From positions 1,324,501 to 1,388,500 of the forward strand of contig JAJLTO010000003.1 in NCBI GenBank assembly GCA_030568195.1: a stretch of 64,000 bases of DNA, written 5' to 3'. A program made the position numbers and the translations under genes. Below the pieces are notes generated by a model. The model was not told the DNA's origin, did not search any database, and worked only from the letters and a program-made list of their open reading frames with translations. Numbering within the stretch: position 1 is the first letter of the stretch; each line of letters starts with the position of its first letter. The DNA comes from Dipodascopsis uninucleata var. uninucleata (Eukaryota; Ascomycota; Lipomycetes; Lipomycetales; Lipomycetaceae). Of this stretch, positions 1 through 10,892 are shown piece by piece.

Positions 1-199
1 GTATTCTGGCCTGAATACAAGGCTTATTGTCTTACTGCATTAGAAGGAAGTGATTGTTGAATCGATTGAATATAGCTGCACTGGCCTAGGTTGACTTTTT
101 GCTTTGTGCTGCGGTTGCGCTCTGCTTGTCTCTCTGTGCTGGACCCGCTTCTGCGTCTTTCATATCTACAACTCTTATCTACACCCGACGACTGTCAAA
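1..199. other. left-edge non-coding stretch
   Basis: No supported gene. This holds the upstream region of the small protein gene that starts at 200. Open frames reaching back to 99-104 have no credible ATG context, and the earlier start of the relevant frame is a TTG. Confidence 0.5.
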
Positions 200-910
200 A
201 TGTCCTTCATTTTACGACGATTCTTTCCACCTTCTGCCCAGCAGTCTGGTACGGACCATGAAGCTCTGCGAAGTTCTATTCTGATCAAGTCTTGTACCTC
301 CGACACCTGGGAAGATGATTATGAGATTATTGACCATGTAGACGGCGACGTCTTCCTTTTGCGCAACAATCGTACTATCGATACAAGCACTACCGCGACC
401 GCCAGCGTTAATCGCGCAGCTGTTAGAAGCAATGATTCTATCCAGCCTGTCGCTAAGCCTGCCAGTACTTCTGCTATTATCGAAGCTACTGCTGCTTTGC
501 CCAGTAGTAGCTATCAGAAAGTATCTGAAAAATCAGTCCGAACTTCCGCAAGTACAGACGATAATGCTTTTGTCGACGTCTACGTACGTCCTCTCACTTA
601 TGCAGAGGTTGTTGCAAATGGAATCCAGACGTTACAACAAAGCGCCAATAGCGGTGCGTCTGCGCCTGCTAATGACGCGCTTGATGCAGTACTGGCAGGA
701 AACTCTAAGATGGTTGCTTTGGGCCGCTTAAACCAGCGATCCAAGCGCAATGTTAGCGTTCGTCGAAGCAATGTTTCCGAAGACTGCGACGACAACTATG
801 ATTTTGGTGCTGATGGTCTTGTGAACGACCGCAAGTATGACAGGAGCCGTCAAAGAGAGCGCGCTTTAATGCACGATCGTCGTGCTCGTCTGCGCACTGT
901 GATGGTCTAG
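200..910 (+). CDS. hypothetical protein, 236 aa, basic C-terminus
   Basis: I do not recognise the family. The first ATG in frame is at 200, in a good fungal context (GTCAAAATG); the frame is open further upstream but without an ATG. The product has three parts: an N-terminal acidic/aromatic block (DTWEDDYEIIDHVDGDVF), a low-complexity Ser/Thr/Ala middle, and a short block around TYAEVVANG. The last ~40 residues are Arg-rich (RSRQRERALMHDRRARLR). No signal peptide or membrane segment is visible. The length of the open frame and a codon use like the neighbours support a real gene. It is followed by 1.6 kb without a supported gene. The Arg-rich tail could bind nucleic acid, but this is only inference. 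Confidence 0.7.
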   Translation: MSFILRRFFPPSAQQSGTDHEALRSSILIKSCTSDTWEDDYEIIDHVDGDVFLLRNNRTIDTSTTATASVNRAAVRSNDSIQPVAKPASTSAIIEATAALPSSSYQKVSEKSVRTSASTDDNAFVDVYVRPLTYAEVVANGIQTLQQSANSGASAPANDALDAVLAGNSKMVALGRLNQRSKRNVSVRRSNVSEDCDDNYDFGADGLVNDRKYDRSRQRERALMHDRRARLRTVMV

Positions 911-2511
911 ACACTGGTATCTCTTATTTTGAAGCATGCAGATATGACTAATTCCATAAGTATATTCATATGGCGCTGATTCTAATATTAGCTGTGTCGC
1001 TCTTTTATATCAGCATTCGTTTGGTCTCTTCTATTTTGATTTGACATGGTTATTTAAGTAGACGATTCGATGCTGAGTGGAATTTGTGTGTTGTTCATCA
1101 ACTGTCTATCTATTCAGTGAGGATTTTGTGAATTCTGTCGTTTATATTATTCTCTAGCAAGTCTTTGCTTTCTCTCTCTTTCTTATGATATTGGAATTGG
1201 CATTATTGATTATGTATTATTATTGCAATTATCACCTTTATAAACAGATTACTTCAACTTTTATTCACTTTCATAAAGATCACAATTATAGTCGTTATAG
1301 CCATAACTATTAGTGGCTGTTACGTCTTTACTCGTATTGTTTGATCAAAATCTGTTTCATAACTTGATCTTATTCATTTTCGAATGAGTGAAACTTGTGC
1401 AGAGCCGTCTTTGCACTGTTGTTCATAAATGTTATGTGCTGGTTCTTGAAACGTCATAAGTTCGTTAACTATATGTGTTTCTTTCAATTAATTGCTGTCA
1501 TTCAGATTTTCCATTGCGGTTCATTTCTCTATTGATATATTTTTTCTAAATTGTAGTACGATCATTTTTGTTACAATGATTTATTGGCTTTGTTTTATGT
1601 GTAATCTGCTATTTAGAACCAATCTACCACTAGGAAGAGTGACAAGCAGAGTGATCAAGACAAGTTCGAACAGCGTGTAGCTTAACACAGATTTTCATTT
1701 CCCTTACACATGTTCTCTGAAGTCTACGTAGTAATCTACAGGCTGATTTTTTATCTGCTACACGCTTTTTCAATAGTGAATCAGTACCGACGAGTCCCAC
1801 TTTGCTTAGCAATGTAGCGTCTCGTTTCTATCTTGACCACCCTCTAGTAGTCACATGAAGGTGGATGACCACATGACGAGAATTTTGGCATTAATTTCGC
1901 CAATTTCATGCTGTCTTGCATCATAATCGACGAGTATATTATTATTTTTACTATACTATATTTTACTTATCTCTCGGCTTCCTATCAGTTGACCAATATC
2001 CGTGTTCCGACTCTTGCTGTACTCGCTTCACGATAAGAGTACCAAATATTGTGTCTTATGTACGAAGCCTTTTCTGGCCTCTTGAGCCTGCAAACGTTTA
2101 TTCAGGAACTCTCTATCTATTAAGAACGGCTGCATGGTCTGCTCTTCCTTTTATGGCTTGCTCTTGACGCCATTGATTTTTTGGCTCACGATTATACAAT
2201 GGTCCGCGTTATTTTACTAGGTGACTTCGAGAGCTGCTGATTTCAAGAGTCGTTTACGTGTTCCTTGTTTCCATGACAACCATTTGTGACTCATGAAGTG
2301 ACGTTTGTGACTAGTGATTTGGGACAAAACTTCCGAATCCAATATATGTAAAATTTTAGTAATAAAGCAAAACTTAAACATCTGCAGAGTTAACGCCACG
2401 GAATAAGCTAGGTAAAAATTTATTGTTACGATGCGTACTTTGATGGACACAATCTCCGAATCGTTTGACTAGTAGTCTCTTTTAGAAAATTTACTGCGTC
2501 AAAAGCATCCC
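911..2511. other. intergenic region, 1.6 kb
   Basis: Contains only short open frames with no recognisable protein features on either strand. It is T-rich just after the stop at 910, as in 3' flanks. It must hold the terminator of the gene at 200-910 and the promoter of the threonine aldolase gene. No RNA gene or repeat seen. Confidence 0.5.
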
Positions 2512-3906
2512 ATGTTGTTGAATTTCCTAAGCGCTTTATTACGACATCGAACTACTGTGGTCATTAAAAGTATTAAACCGAAAGCGGCAAGCAAGTTTTT
2601 GAATATGACGGCCTACAAGAGTATTGCTGAGGGGGACTTCAAAAGTAAGTAGATCATTGCAGTCAATCTATTCATCACCAGCGACTTTTAAATATACTGG
2701 AACAGTGACTTCAACGTATGCGACATTTGTTTGCTGATTCTAGACCTCTATAATTAGGTGACACGGTGACGACGCCAACTCCTAGTATGCTACAAGCGAT
2801 GCTCACGGCAACTCATGGAGATGACGTTTATATGGAGGATGAGACCACAAACAAATTACAGGATCGCGTGGCCAAGATGACGGGAAAGGAAGCGGCCTTA
2901 TTTGTAGTCTCTGGCACTATGGGAAATCAGATCTGTCTACGCACGCACTTGCAGCAGCCTCCATACACTATTCTCTGTGATTACAGAGCTCATGTGTATA
3001 CACACGAAGCTGGTGGACTAGCTACCCTCTCTCAGGCAATGGTAATCCCAGTTCATCCAAAGAACAAGGTTTATTTGACCGCAGAAGATGTTGCTTCAAA
3101 TCTAATCTGTAGGTGCATTTTATTTTACTTCTAGATATATGTACTAATGTGATTTAATAGTGGGCGACGATATCCATACAGCTCCTACTAAGGTTATTTC
3201 ACTTGAAAATACTCTTGGTGGTACAATCATGCCAATTGAAGAGATTGCAAAGATTTGTGAGATTGCACGAAAACACGACATTAAGATGCACCTTGATGGT
3301 GCTCGTATATGGAATGCATCGGCAGAGACAGGTATCCCGTTAGAAGAGTATGGTAAATACTTTGATTCTGTGTCTCTTTGCATTTCAAAGGGTCTAGGAG
3401 CTCCTGTCGGAACTGTTATCGTCGGTGAGGCTGACTTTATTAAGAAGGCGAACTGGTTCCGAAAGCAAGTAGGTGGTGGTATACGTCAAGCTGGTTTACT
3501 CGCAGCGGCAGCGGATGTTGCTATTACCGAGAACTTTCCTGGAAAGCTGAAGGAAACTCATATGGTCACAAAGAAGCTGGCAGCTGAATTAGAATCGGAA
3601 TTTGGCATTACTTTTCAAATACCGGTTCAGACCAACTTCATTTTCCTTGACTTAGAGGCAGCTTCGATTGATTCTGAGGTCTTGGTTTCCGAAGGTAAAC
3701 GTCTTGGTATCACGATTGCAGGCGCAAGAATTGCCATTCATTACCAGATCACTCCTAGCTCAATTGAGAAGTTAAAGCTTGCAATTAGAAATTCTATTCA
3801 GATCAGTAAGGAAATCAAATCTGAAAAGAAAATTAATGAGAGCTGTTCTATGAGCTCATCTTCTTATGGCCTTTATGGTCGTATTAGTAGTAATTTCGAC
3901 GAGTAA
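2512..3906 (+). CDS. GLY1: low-specificity L-threonine aldolase
   Basis: A PLP enzyme that cleaves L-threonine (and allo-threonine) to glycine and acetaldehyde. Exons are 2512-2644, 2758-3108 and 3161-3906; the introns are 113 and 52 nt, the second with a TACTAAT branch. Splicing of exon 1 to 2 restores the family's N-terminal motif (DFKSDTVTTPTPSM), followed by GDDVY, the HLDGARIWNA motif and the PLP-binding lysine in SISKG-like SLCISKGLGAP (Lys238 of the long form). The long form is 409 aa. Two in-frame ATGs exist: 2512 gives an extra 31 residues rich in Leu, Arg and Lys with no acidic residue, typical of a mitochondrial presequence; 2605 gives a cytosolic-type protein of about the usual yeast length (~380 aa). 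Identity is clear; which start is used is inference. Confidence 0.92.
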
Positions 3907-4753
3907 ATTGTTAGCTTAGGACATTTGTATTGTATAGATTTATTTTTGAATGGCTGTTGATTTTAATTAGATGTTAGATGCTATAGATCATAAATTTGGT
4001 TCAATGTTATATATTGGAGCAACATTTTTCCTAATATAGTAATAGTATTTGATTTATACTTGTTTACCTACATATTGTGTTATTATACAGAACGATTAAC
4101 AAACCAAACAATATTAAACTTTGTAAAATGAAGTCACTCGAATTTACATTTATATATAAGATGTCACTATTCAGGAATGAGCGCACGTCTGTTGTGAGCT
4201 TGGAAACAGGAAACAGGAGAGAATTTAGGGGATCAAGGAAACCAGAAAACAACGATTATCAACAACATCATTAGTCATAACCACCAGCATTGATCGTAAA
4301 CTTTCACCATCACCAAGTATATATATTTTCAATATTACTATTGTATAACTTCTGTTATTCTGACTCTTGCTTATCAGAAGTAATATAGGACAATTGAGGT
4401 ATAGACATGCAAGAACAAGAAGAAAAGACAAAAGAGAATAACGACTAGTAATACAAATAAGGTCATGTCATGAAGAGTAAAAAACTGCCACAAAAGCTGA
4501 TCTCTTGCAAAACTAAAATATCAAAATAAATGATAGCACTTGAAATAAGTTGACAAAAATGGAACAAAAATTAAAAGTTATACATATAAACAGCACTGCT
4601 TATCTTATAAAAAAACTCACTTGAGGATACTAGAGAGATCTTGAGACTAATGAGGATAATACTATAAAACGGTTATTTTGAACGATTAGCAATGGAAGCT
4701 TTAACTGCAGTCAATATGAAGTCATATTTCATCGCCAACCTGATATTCACAAG
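3907..4753. other. convergent intergenic region, 0.85 kb
   Basis: Very AT-rich DNA between the convergent threonine aldolase and MNN10-like genes. Only short chance frames are present. It serves as the 3' flank of both genes; nothing else seen. Confidence 0.5.
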
Positions 4754-5976
4754 TTAATTTCTTGAAAACCAGCCGCTGCGAGATTTCTTTTGAAGAGATC
4801 TACTGAGCTGATCAAATCTTTCCATTTCACCAAAGCAGTCACGGCCCCATTCGCAGCCTGCCATATTAACAACAAAATCGCGATCTTTTTCGTTATAAAA
4901 GATACGAGGGTCGCCCGCCTGTTCAGCACATGCGCCCTCCGGAAATGAATTAATCAGTCTTTGCGGTATGAAAGCTACTCCGCTTCGAATCCAGGCTTGA
5001 TTGGAATACATGTGCTCCAGAGCATCCTGCTCTTTATGCTCCCACTGCATATGTCTCTGTTCGTAGAAAACTGGATCCCACCATATATCAAGAAGAAAAT
5101 CCGTCCATTCACTTCGGCGAATAAAAAAGCTTCCGAGATTGAATCCGCCACAGTCTTGAGGTACTATCAGGTTTATCTGGTGGCGGTTATCCACGTAAGG
5201 AATTTCCACTGGCAAATTCAGCGGGTTGTATGTTTTCAAACTTTTGTATGTGTTATTGTCAAGTCTATTAAATACCTGCTTTTCCAAAGAGACCTGAGGC
5301 TCCATGATGTAAGTGTGAAGATCCAGCCACCAAAACCACTCAGCCTTTGGATACTGCTTCATTGTCTGACGTATCACGTCGACCTTTTCCCATGATTCTC
5401 GCCATTCCTGTCACAGTTTTTGGTTAGCACCTAAATATCATGTATAGTAATAGTCTAGAAAATATATACTAACATGAGCATATCGCTTCTTGATGGACAT
5501 GTCTTGGATTGCCAAATCATAACCTAATGTTATTAGTACCAAATTAATCAATATTTTCAAGTAGCAATCTCCAAAATTTATCCAACAATGATACTTTGAT
5601 ACATAGGACGTATATCTCAGCAAATAGATAAATTATTCATTTATCTCAACTTACCATGTCTCTTAGCATAGGCCTTCTTATTTGCTATACTTTTCTTCTC
5701 AACTGCCCACTCATTCGGACCCTTCCATTGCATCACCCCACCTCCTTGGTTGACAGCAAGAATGATAACGAACTTAGATGACCTGAACCACAATCTAGGT
5801 AAAAGTGGCATCTCTCCGTTGACTATCCATATGAGAATAAATGTGAATACCATAAATGCAAGAATTCGGCGCCGCAACAAAACCTGCTTTAGTCTAACCG
5901 GGGACCGACTCAGTCTTTGAAATAGTCTTGACGCTCTCGACGACGGTGTAAAATAGTAATCTTCTTTGTCTTTCAT
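4754..5976 (-). CDS. Golgi alpha-1,6-mannosyltransferase, GT34 (Mnn10/Mnn11-like)
   Basis: A type II Golgi membrane glycosyltransferase that extends the alpha-1,6 mannan backbone of N-glycans in the Mnn9/Mnn10/Mnn11 complex. Exons on the minus strand are 5976-5655, 5523-5474 and 5407-4754; the introns are 131 and 66 nt, the first with a TACTAAT branch. The 341-aa product has a basic cytosolic tail, one membrane segment at about residues 38-53 (LAFMVFTFILIWIV), then the GT34 fold. Family landmarks are FVIILAVNQGGGVMQWKG, MSIKKRYAHEWRESWEKVD (formed across the second splice) and KAEWFWWLDLHTYIMEP, where the LDLH takes the place of the metal-binding DxD-type motif. Mnn10 and Mnn11 cannot be told apart by eye, so no symbol is given. 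Confidence 0.9.
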
Positions 5977-6883
5977 TTTGTAATTCTGAGCGTTTCAGTA
6001 GTAGAGATCCTCTATTATATTGATTGTCTTCGAAAAGCGTCCTAATTCTATCGATATGTATAATGAATGGAATTCAATAAAGTAATTTTGCTCCTTCCTT
6101 CTCTCTCTATGCTCCGATATGCGCTCAAGGCAACTTGCCTTTAAAACAATAATTCAATACTTCTGCCTATTCAAATTTATTTCATTTAAGAATGTAGCGA
6201 GTCTATCGGAGGCGATAGAATCTTATGCTAAATGAAGAGATGGACTTATAAATAGATTTATGGAGAAATTTAGTAGACCAACTAAAACATAAATAAATAA
6301 ATACTAAACTTAACCGTCTATTCGCTATTCAAGTGGAAAAATAAGGGCACCAATAGCAATAATTTAAAAAAACTCGTTCAAATTGCCTTTAATGACAGCT
6401 CTACTACAGTATATCACCGTAAGCGAGACAAATAAATTGAGAATATGCAAGAAGATGAATATGTTTTAAAATAATATTAGGCGTAGTACTTCACGAAAAT
6501 TCACGATGACGATGTTGTTCACTAAAATTTTCTGTTAAGGGTTTCTTATGAGTAGCCAATACAAAAAATTTATATAGTCCATTAGTGGGACTCGTAGCCA
6601 TCGCGTATCCTTTTGGACTTTTGAATGATACCCACAAGTTAATATGGAAAGAAAAAATATGTATGTGATCTAATATACAGTGGCACAAATGTCGCTGAGA
6701 AACAGTAAACCTAACATAGTATAAATGCTAGAAGCAAAACAAAATGAATGACATAACAATGATAACTCAGCCAAGGACCCGAAAATTTGCAAACAAAAAC
6801 GTACAAGTTAGTCATAGACGCGACTACTAAGCAATGAAACTGATTGGTGACGACCGCAAGGTGTGAAGGTGTGACGTGCACAC
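5977..6883. other. intergenic region, 0.9 kb
   Basis: Promoter side of the MNN10-like gene and 3' flank of PEX5, which lies upstream on the same strand. AT-rich, with no coding signal or repeat noticed. Confidence 0.5.
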
Positions 6884-8833
6884 TTAGAATGCGTCTTTGA
6901 AGACCATGGGATCAACACCAGTAACCACCTTGTCCGCAAGATCACGACGATCCATGGCAAAAAAAATTCTACGAAGAGTCTCATATAGTACTGTTGATTG
7001 GTTGGCAAGAATATCTTCTCGATTAGCTACACCATCGTCAATGGGGACACGGTGCATCTCTAGTCCGTTAATGATATGTTGCGCAGCCTCCTTATAGCAG
7101 CCGATGTTGATGCACGATACTCCGAGATTATAGCGCGCACGGACGAATGACGGACGAATTTCAAGAGCCTTATAATATGCCTCAATAGCTTCCTCAGATC
7201 GCTGAGAATTAGCCAAAGTAGCTCCTAGGCGGTTCCAAAGAAGATGATCATCAGGACGCACACTGAGAGCAGCATTGAAACAATCAATAGCCTTGTCATA
7301 CTCCTCACTACCATAAAACAGAATTCCCAGACCAACTTGAACATCCGGATCCATAGACATGCCTTCAGGTGATAGTTGAGCAGCTCTGAGATACAGCTCA
7401 GTAACGCGCTCGTGGAGCCTGAACTGATCAGCATCGGCCAGTTCAGGTTCCTGTCTACGTGCTTGGGCAATTATTCTAGGATACTTAGTGGCAATCCATC
7501 TTTCCAACGTAGCATAAGCAGCATTTTCAAATCCCTCATTTATATAAGACACTGCTAAGTTTTGGAGAGCAATTTGGTTGCTCGGATCCAACTGTAGAGT
7601 TCTCTCAAATGCTCTGATAGCTGGGTCTTCTTTTTCATTTTGTGCCTGCACTTCACCTAATCGACTCCATGCCTCAATATGTTCAGGATTCTTCTGAACT
7701 GCAGCTTCAAAAGCAAGCGCAGCTTCCGACAAATTCCCTCCGGTCTCCATAATTCTAACACCTTCAGCAAATGGATCTGAGAAATCTTCCTGGATAAACT
7801 TATTTTCTGGCTCAAAATGGTAATCACCAGAGTCCGGTCGTGATGTAGCATATTCTTCAAAGTCGCGATCCCAAGGCATTTTCAATTCATCATGGTTTTC
7901 CACTCCACCTAGCCCTCTGTCACCTTCAAAGAGATTTTCATAGGTCAGATCAATATTATTCTCTCCTCCAACAATTTTAGCAGTGCCATTCTCCAAGTTC
8001 TGTTCTTGAATCCCTCTCCATATATTTTCAAAATCACCATGGAAAGTCTCGTCCAAAGTCTCTCCAGAATATCTGTCATGAAGATTATCACTTAAAGGAG
8101 TGACTGTCTCATTATCCGCCTCTATAGAGCTAAACTGGCTCTCCCAATCCGTCGAGTCCAGCTCGACCAATCTCTCCTTCCCGTTGGATTTCTGGTTTAC
8201 AGACGGCTCATACGTAGGTTGCTGATGATGCATATACTCCATGCCACCCATAAATGGTCGCTCGAATTGCATCATTCCATTCATGTAGGACATCGGCTGA
8301 TTTATAGAATCATAATTGGAATATCTATTGAACGTTGGGAAGTTTGCACTCTGGTGGTGATATTGATATTGATGGTTCTGTCCAACTGAGCTCGAAGAAT
8401 GATGTTGGGTATCATTTACTGAAGACGACGTGGCAAATTCTTTGGACCACTGACCACCACCAGTAACTGGAACATTCATAGTTGACGTGGCCAAAGAATA
8501 GCTCACAGTGGGATGCTGCCTGGCCACATTTGTTTGAATCCCCATTAGTTCATTCCTCATAAGATTATAGTCAAATATTCGTTCTTCCGGAAGTTCTGTC
8601 AGACCACTATGGCCATTTGATGACAAAAATTGTTCCATTGCACGCTCTTCTACTATTCCCATTCCCTGATTCGATACAACTCTCATACTGGGCTCCATCA
8701 TACCTTGTGATGATGATCCTTCTGAGAACTTGTCTTGCTGATGTGACTTACCGACACCCACATGCTTCACAAGCTGGGAAAGCGGATTGCTACCTACTGA
8801 GCAATCTGCTCCTGAGCCCATCAAAGACGACAT
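6884..8833 (-). CDS. PEX5: peroxisomal PTS1 receptor Pex5
   Basis: A cycling receptor that binds the C-terminal SKL-type signal of peroxisomal matrix proteins and docks on Pex14/Pex13. A single exon encodes 649 aa. The N-terminus carries the conserved cysteine (Cys11 in GADCSVGSNPL), the monoubiquitination site needed for export. Pex14-binding WxxxF motifs occur at residues 129 (WSKEF), 230 (WESQF) and 321 (WDRDF). From about residue 355 to 630 there are tetratricopeptide repeats, for example AWSRLGEVQAQNEKEDPA and LLWNRLGATLANSQRSEE, ending in the helical C-terminus. The length is normal for fungal Pex5. The first in-frame ATG at 8833 gives the typical MSSLMGS start. Confidence 0.95.
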   Translation of the reverse strand: MSSLMGSGADCSVGSNPLSQLVKHVGVGKSHQQDKFSEGSSSQGMMEPSMRVVSNQGMGIVEERAMEQFLSSNGHSGLTELPEERIFDYNLMRNELMGIQTNVARQHPTVSYSLATSTMNVPVTGGGQWSKEFATSSSVNDTQHHSSSSVGQNHQYQYHHQSANFPTFNRYSNYDSINQPMSYMNGMMQFERPFMGGMEYMHHQQPTYEPSVNQKSNGKERLVELDSTDWESQFSSIEADNETVTPLSDNLHDRYSGETLDETFHGDFENIWRGIQEQNLENGTAKIVGGENNIDLTYENLFEGDRGLGGVENHDELKMPWDRDFEEYATSRPDSGDYHFEPENKFIQEDFSDPFAEGVRIMETGGNLSEAALAFEAAVQKNPEHIEAWSRLGEVQAQNEKEDPAIRAFERTLQLDPSNQIALQNLAVSYINEGFENAAYATLERWIATKYPRIIAQARRQEPELADADQFRLHERVTELYLRAAQLSPEGMSMDPDVQVGLGILFYGSEEYDKAIDCFNAALSVRPDDHLLWNRLGATLANSQRSEEAIEAYYKALEIRPSFVRARYNLGVSCINIGCYKEAAQHIINGLEMHRVPIDDGVANREDILANQSTVLYETLRRIFFAMDRRDLADKVVTGVDPMVFKDAF

Positions 8834-9418
8834 TATGAAGATGCTGGCGAACTAAACTATCAAGAACAGTAGCACTTATCAGCGTGTTACTATTAAACAG
8901 TCTTATTTATCTTTTTCCTATGCTCTCTCAACGATCTTTATCGTGGTGGCTTCAATTTTCTATTTCTGCCTTAATTTATGTGTTCTGTGTCATATGCCGG
9001 AAAAAACGACCCTCATGATCGCTTTAGGCGCGGGGACGCACGTCATATACAGTCACGTGACAAAATACCGAGGATATGATTAATTACCCAGATTTTAGAG
9101 GTAAAGCATTGTGTATTAGGGTTTCCTTCCAAAGCATGCAAGACTAGCGTCGAAAGAAGAGTGTGTATATATAGAACTTGCTTACAGGTCCAGATATTTA
9201 ATCCTTGATATTTAGATTTATAAGAGATAGAGGTACGAAAATACTCCTTATAAATAATATTTGGGTGTAGAAGTAAGATTCAAAGTTCGCATATAAATAT
9301 GCAAATTTTTCCGTAGAATCAAGACAACAGAAGCATGGAAATAAACTGTGCCTCTCGAAGTGAAGGACCTCATAGTTTATTGGATATCTCAATCTATATA
9401 ATACCCATCAAATAGAAA
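8834..9418. other. PEX5 promoter region / URA5 3' flank
   Basis: 585 nt without a gene. It carries a palindromic GTCACGTGAC (9052-9061) and a telomere-like TTAGGGTTT (9116-9124), both upstream of PEX5. The short frame at 9198-9392 on the minus strand has no recognisable features. Confidence 0.55.
9052..9061. promoter_or_regulatory. palindromic E-box GTCACGTGAC
   Basis: A perfect 10-nt palindrome with a CACGTG core about 220 nt upstream of the PEX5 ATG. In fungi such sites are bound by Cbf1/Pho4-type basic helix-loop-helix proteins. Function here is inferred from motif and position only. Confidence 0.4.
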
Positions 9419-10166
9419 TTATTCAGCGTATGGAAGCGCTTTGTACTTAGCAATGTATTCTTCAATGATTTTGACTTGGCTTGCAGGGAGCTTGCCTCGG
9501 GCAAACTGAAGAATATGCTCAAGAGTGAAGATGCTTTTGACTGGGACACCGAACTCCTTCTGGACCTGAGAAATCATGGAATGAGGATACTCAACCATGC
9601 GTTCCTGACGATCAAGGATAAGAATTACTCCACCAAGCTTACCACCTTCTGCATCTATAATAGTTAAAGATTCTCGAATTGCAGTTCCAGCAGTCATGAC
9701 ATCATCCAAGACGAGGACTCGCTTTCCCTTTAAGGAACCACCGACGGTTAGACCACCTTCACCATGATCCTTCTTTTCCTATAGAACGCAAAAATTGTGA
9801 AAATTTAGTATTCTTTTGAGACAAATAATTAGCGAAACTAAGATTGAATCTGCGTACCTTACGGTTGTATGCGTACTCCATGGTTGAATACTTCTCGGGA
9901 CACAGTTCAGCAAGCTTAACTAAGGTGACAGCCGCCAAAGGAATTCCCTTGTATGCGGGCCCAAAGATAATGTCAAACTCAAGCTCAGACTCTATAATAG
10001 TCTGCGCATACGCTGAAGCTACAGCTGCAATTGCATCGCCTCTACAGAAGAATCCAGAGTTGAAGAAGTAGGGGGACTTGCGACCGGACTTCAATGTATA
10101 GTCTCCGAATGTGAGAATTTTGTTCTCGTAAGAGATTTCAATTAACTTCTGCTGATAATCTTTCAT
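9419..10166 (-). CDS. URA5: orotate phosphoribosyltransferase
   Basis: Converts orotate and PRPP to orotidine 5'-phosphate in pyrimidine synthesis; cytosolic dimer. Exons on the minus strand are 10166-9858 and 9778-9419, with a 79-nt intron (donor GTACGC, acceptor CTATAG). The 222-aa product matches the usual ~225 aa. Seen motifs are FGDYTLKSGRKSPYFFN near the N-terminus, FGPAYKGIPLA, and the PRPP-binding loop VLVLDDVMTAGTA in exon 2; the splice joins NRK to EKKDHGEGG. The frame extends 6 nt upstream to a GTG, but the first ATG is at 10166. It is divergent from the MTHFR gene. Confidence 0.95.
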
Positions 10167-10892
10167 TTTCACTGTTTATTTCTTCCAGATGCAGCTCGTT
10201 TCAAAGAACGTTGCTTGACTCAAATTATTTACCTAAATATCTTCAAATGTCGAGTTAAACTAATAGTTCTTTGTACTCTCTAATAGACATAATCCCGTAT
10301 TGAAATATCCAATTCAATTTTTTTCTTATCATCCCAACCAAAATTTCTTATATTTGTACAAATCCCTTATTCATGTGATATTTGGCGAAATGTATTCTGA
10401 GAAAATTTAGGTAGGGTAAATAATTAAAAAACTTTACTGTAACTTTGTTGCGCCAGCGGAGCCCACTAAAATTGCCAGCAGTCGGCAACAAGCTACTAGA
10501 GGAGGAAAAAAATTAAAACTGGATATAGTATTGTTATATGAGAAAATAATTCGACCACGTATTATATCTATTAGTTTAAGAAATATATTATTCTCTCCAT
10601 CTACAACGGAGCCTGTTTGCATTATTAGCTAACTATATTTAGAATATTTGAGATGTGAGTAAATGCTTTCGGAACTTTTGACTGTCTTACTAGAGGCACG
10701 ACGGGCTGCGATGCGAAGAGACGATAAACTAGAGCTAGCTAAATGAAGCTTTCCCTAGCAGTCATCATCGTATACAAGCGAAGTCTGACTCCGACAGAAA
10801 TTATGCTTGTATTTTTGAGTAATAAGACTGACATAATGGCTAAGTAGAGATCGGTATTATCGGTTTAATTGAGCTGACTGAAAAGAATAAAA
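10167..10892. other. divergent promoter region URA5 / MTHFR
   Basis: 726 nt shared by two genes transcribed away from each other. AT-rich with no long frame. No clear regulatory palindrome was recognised. Confidence 0.5.
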
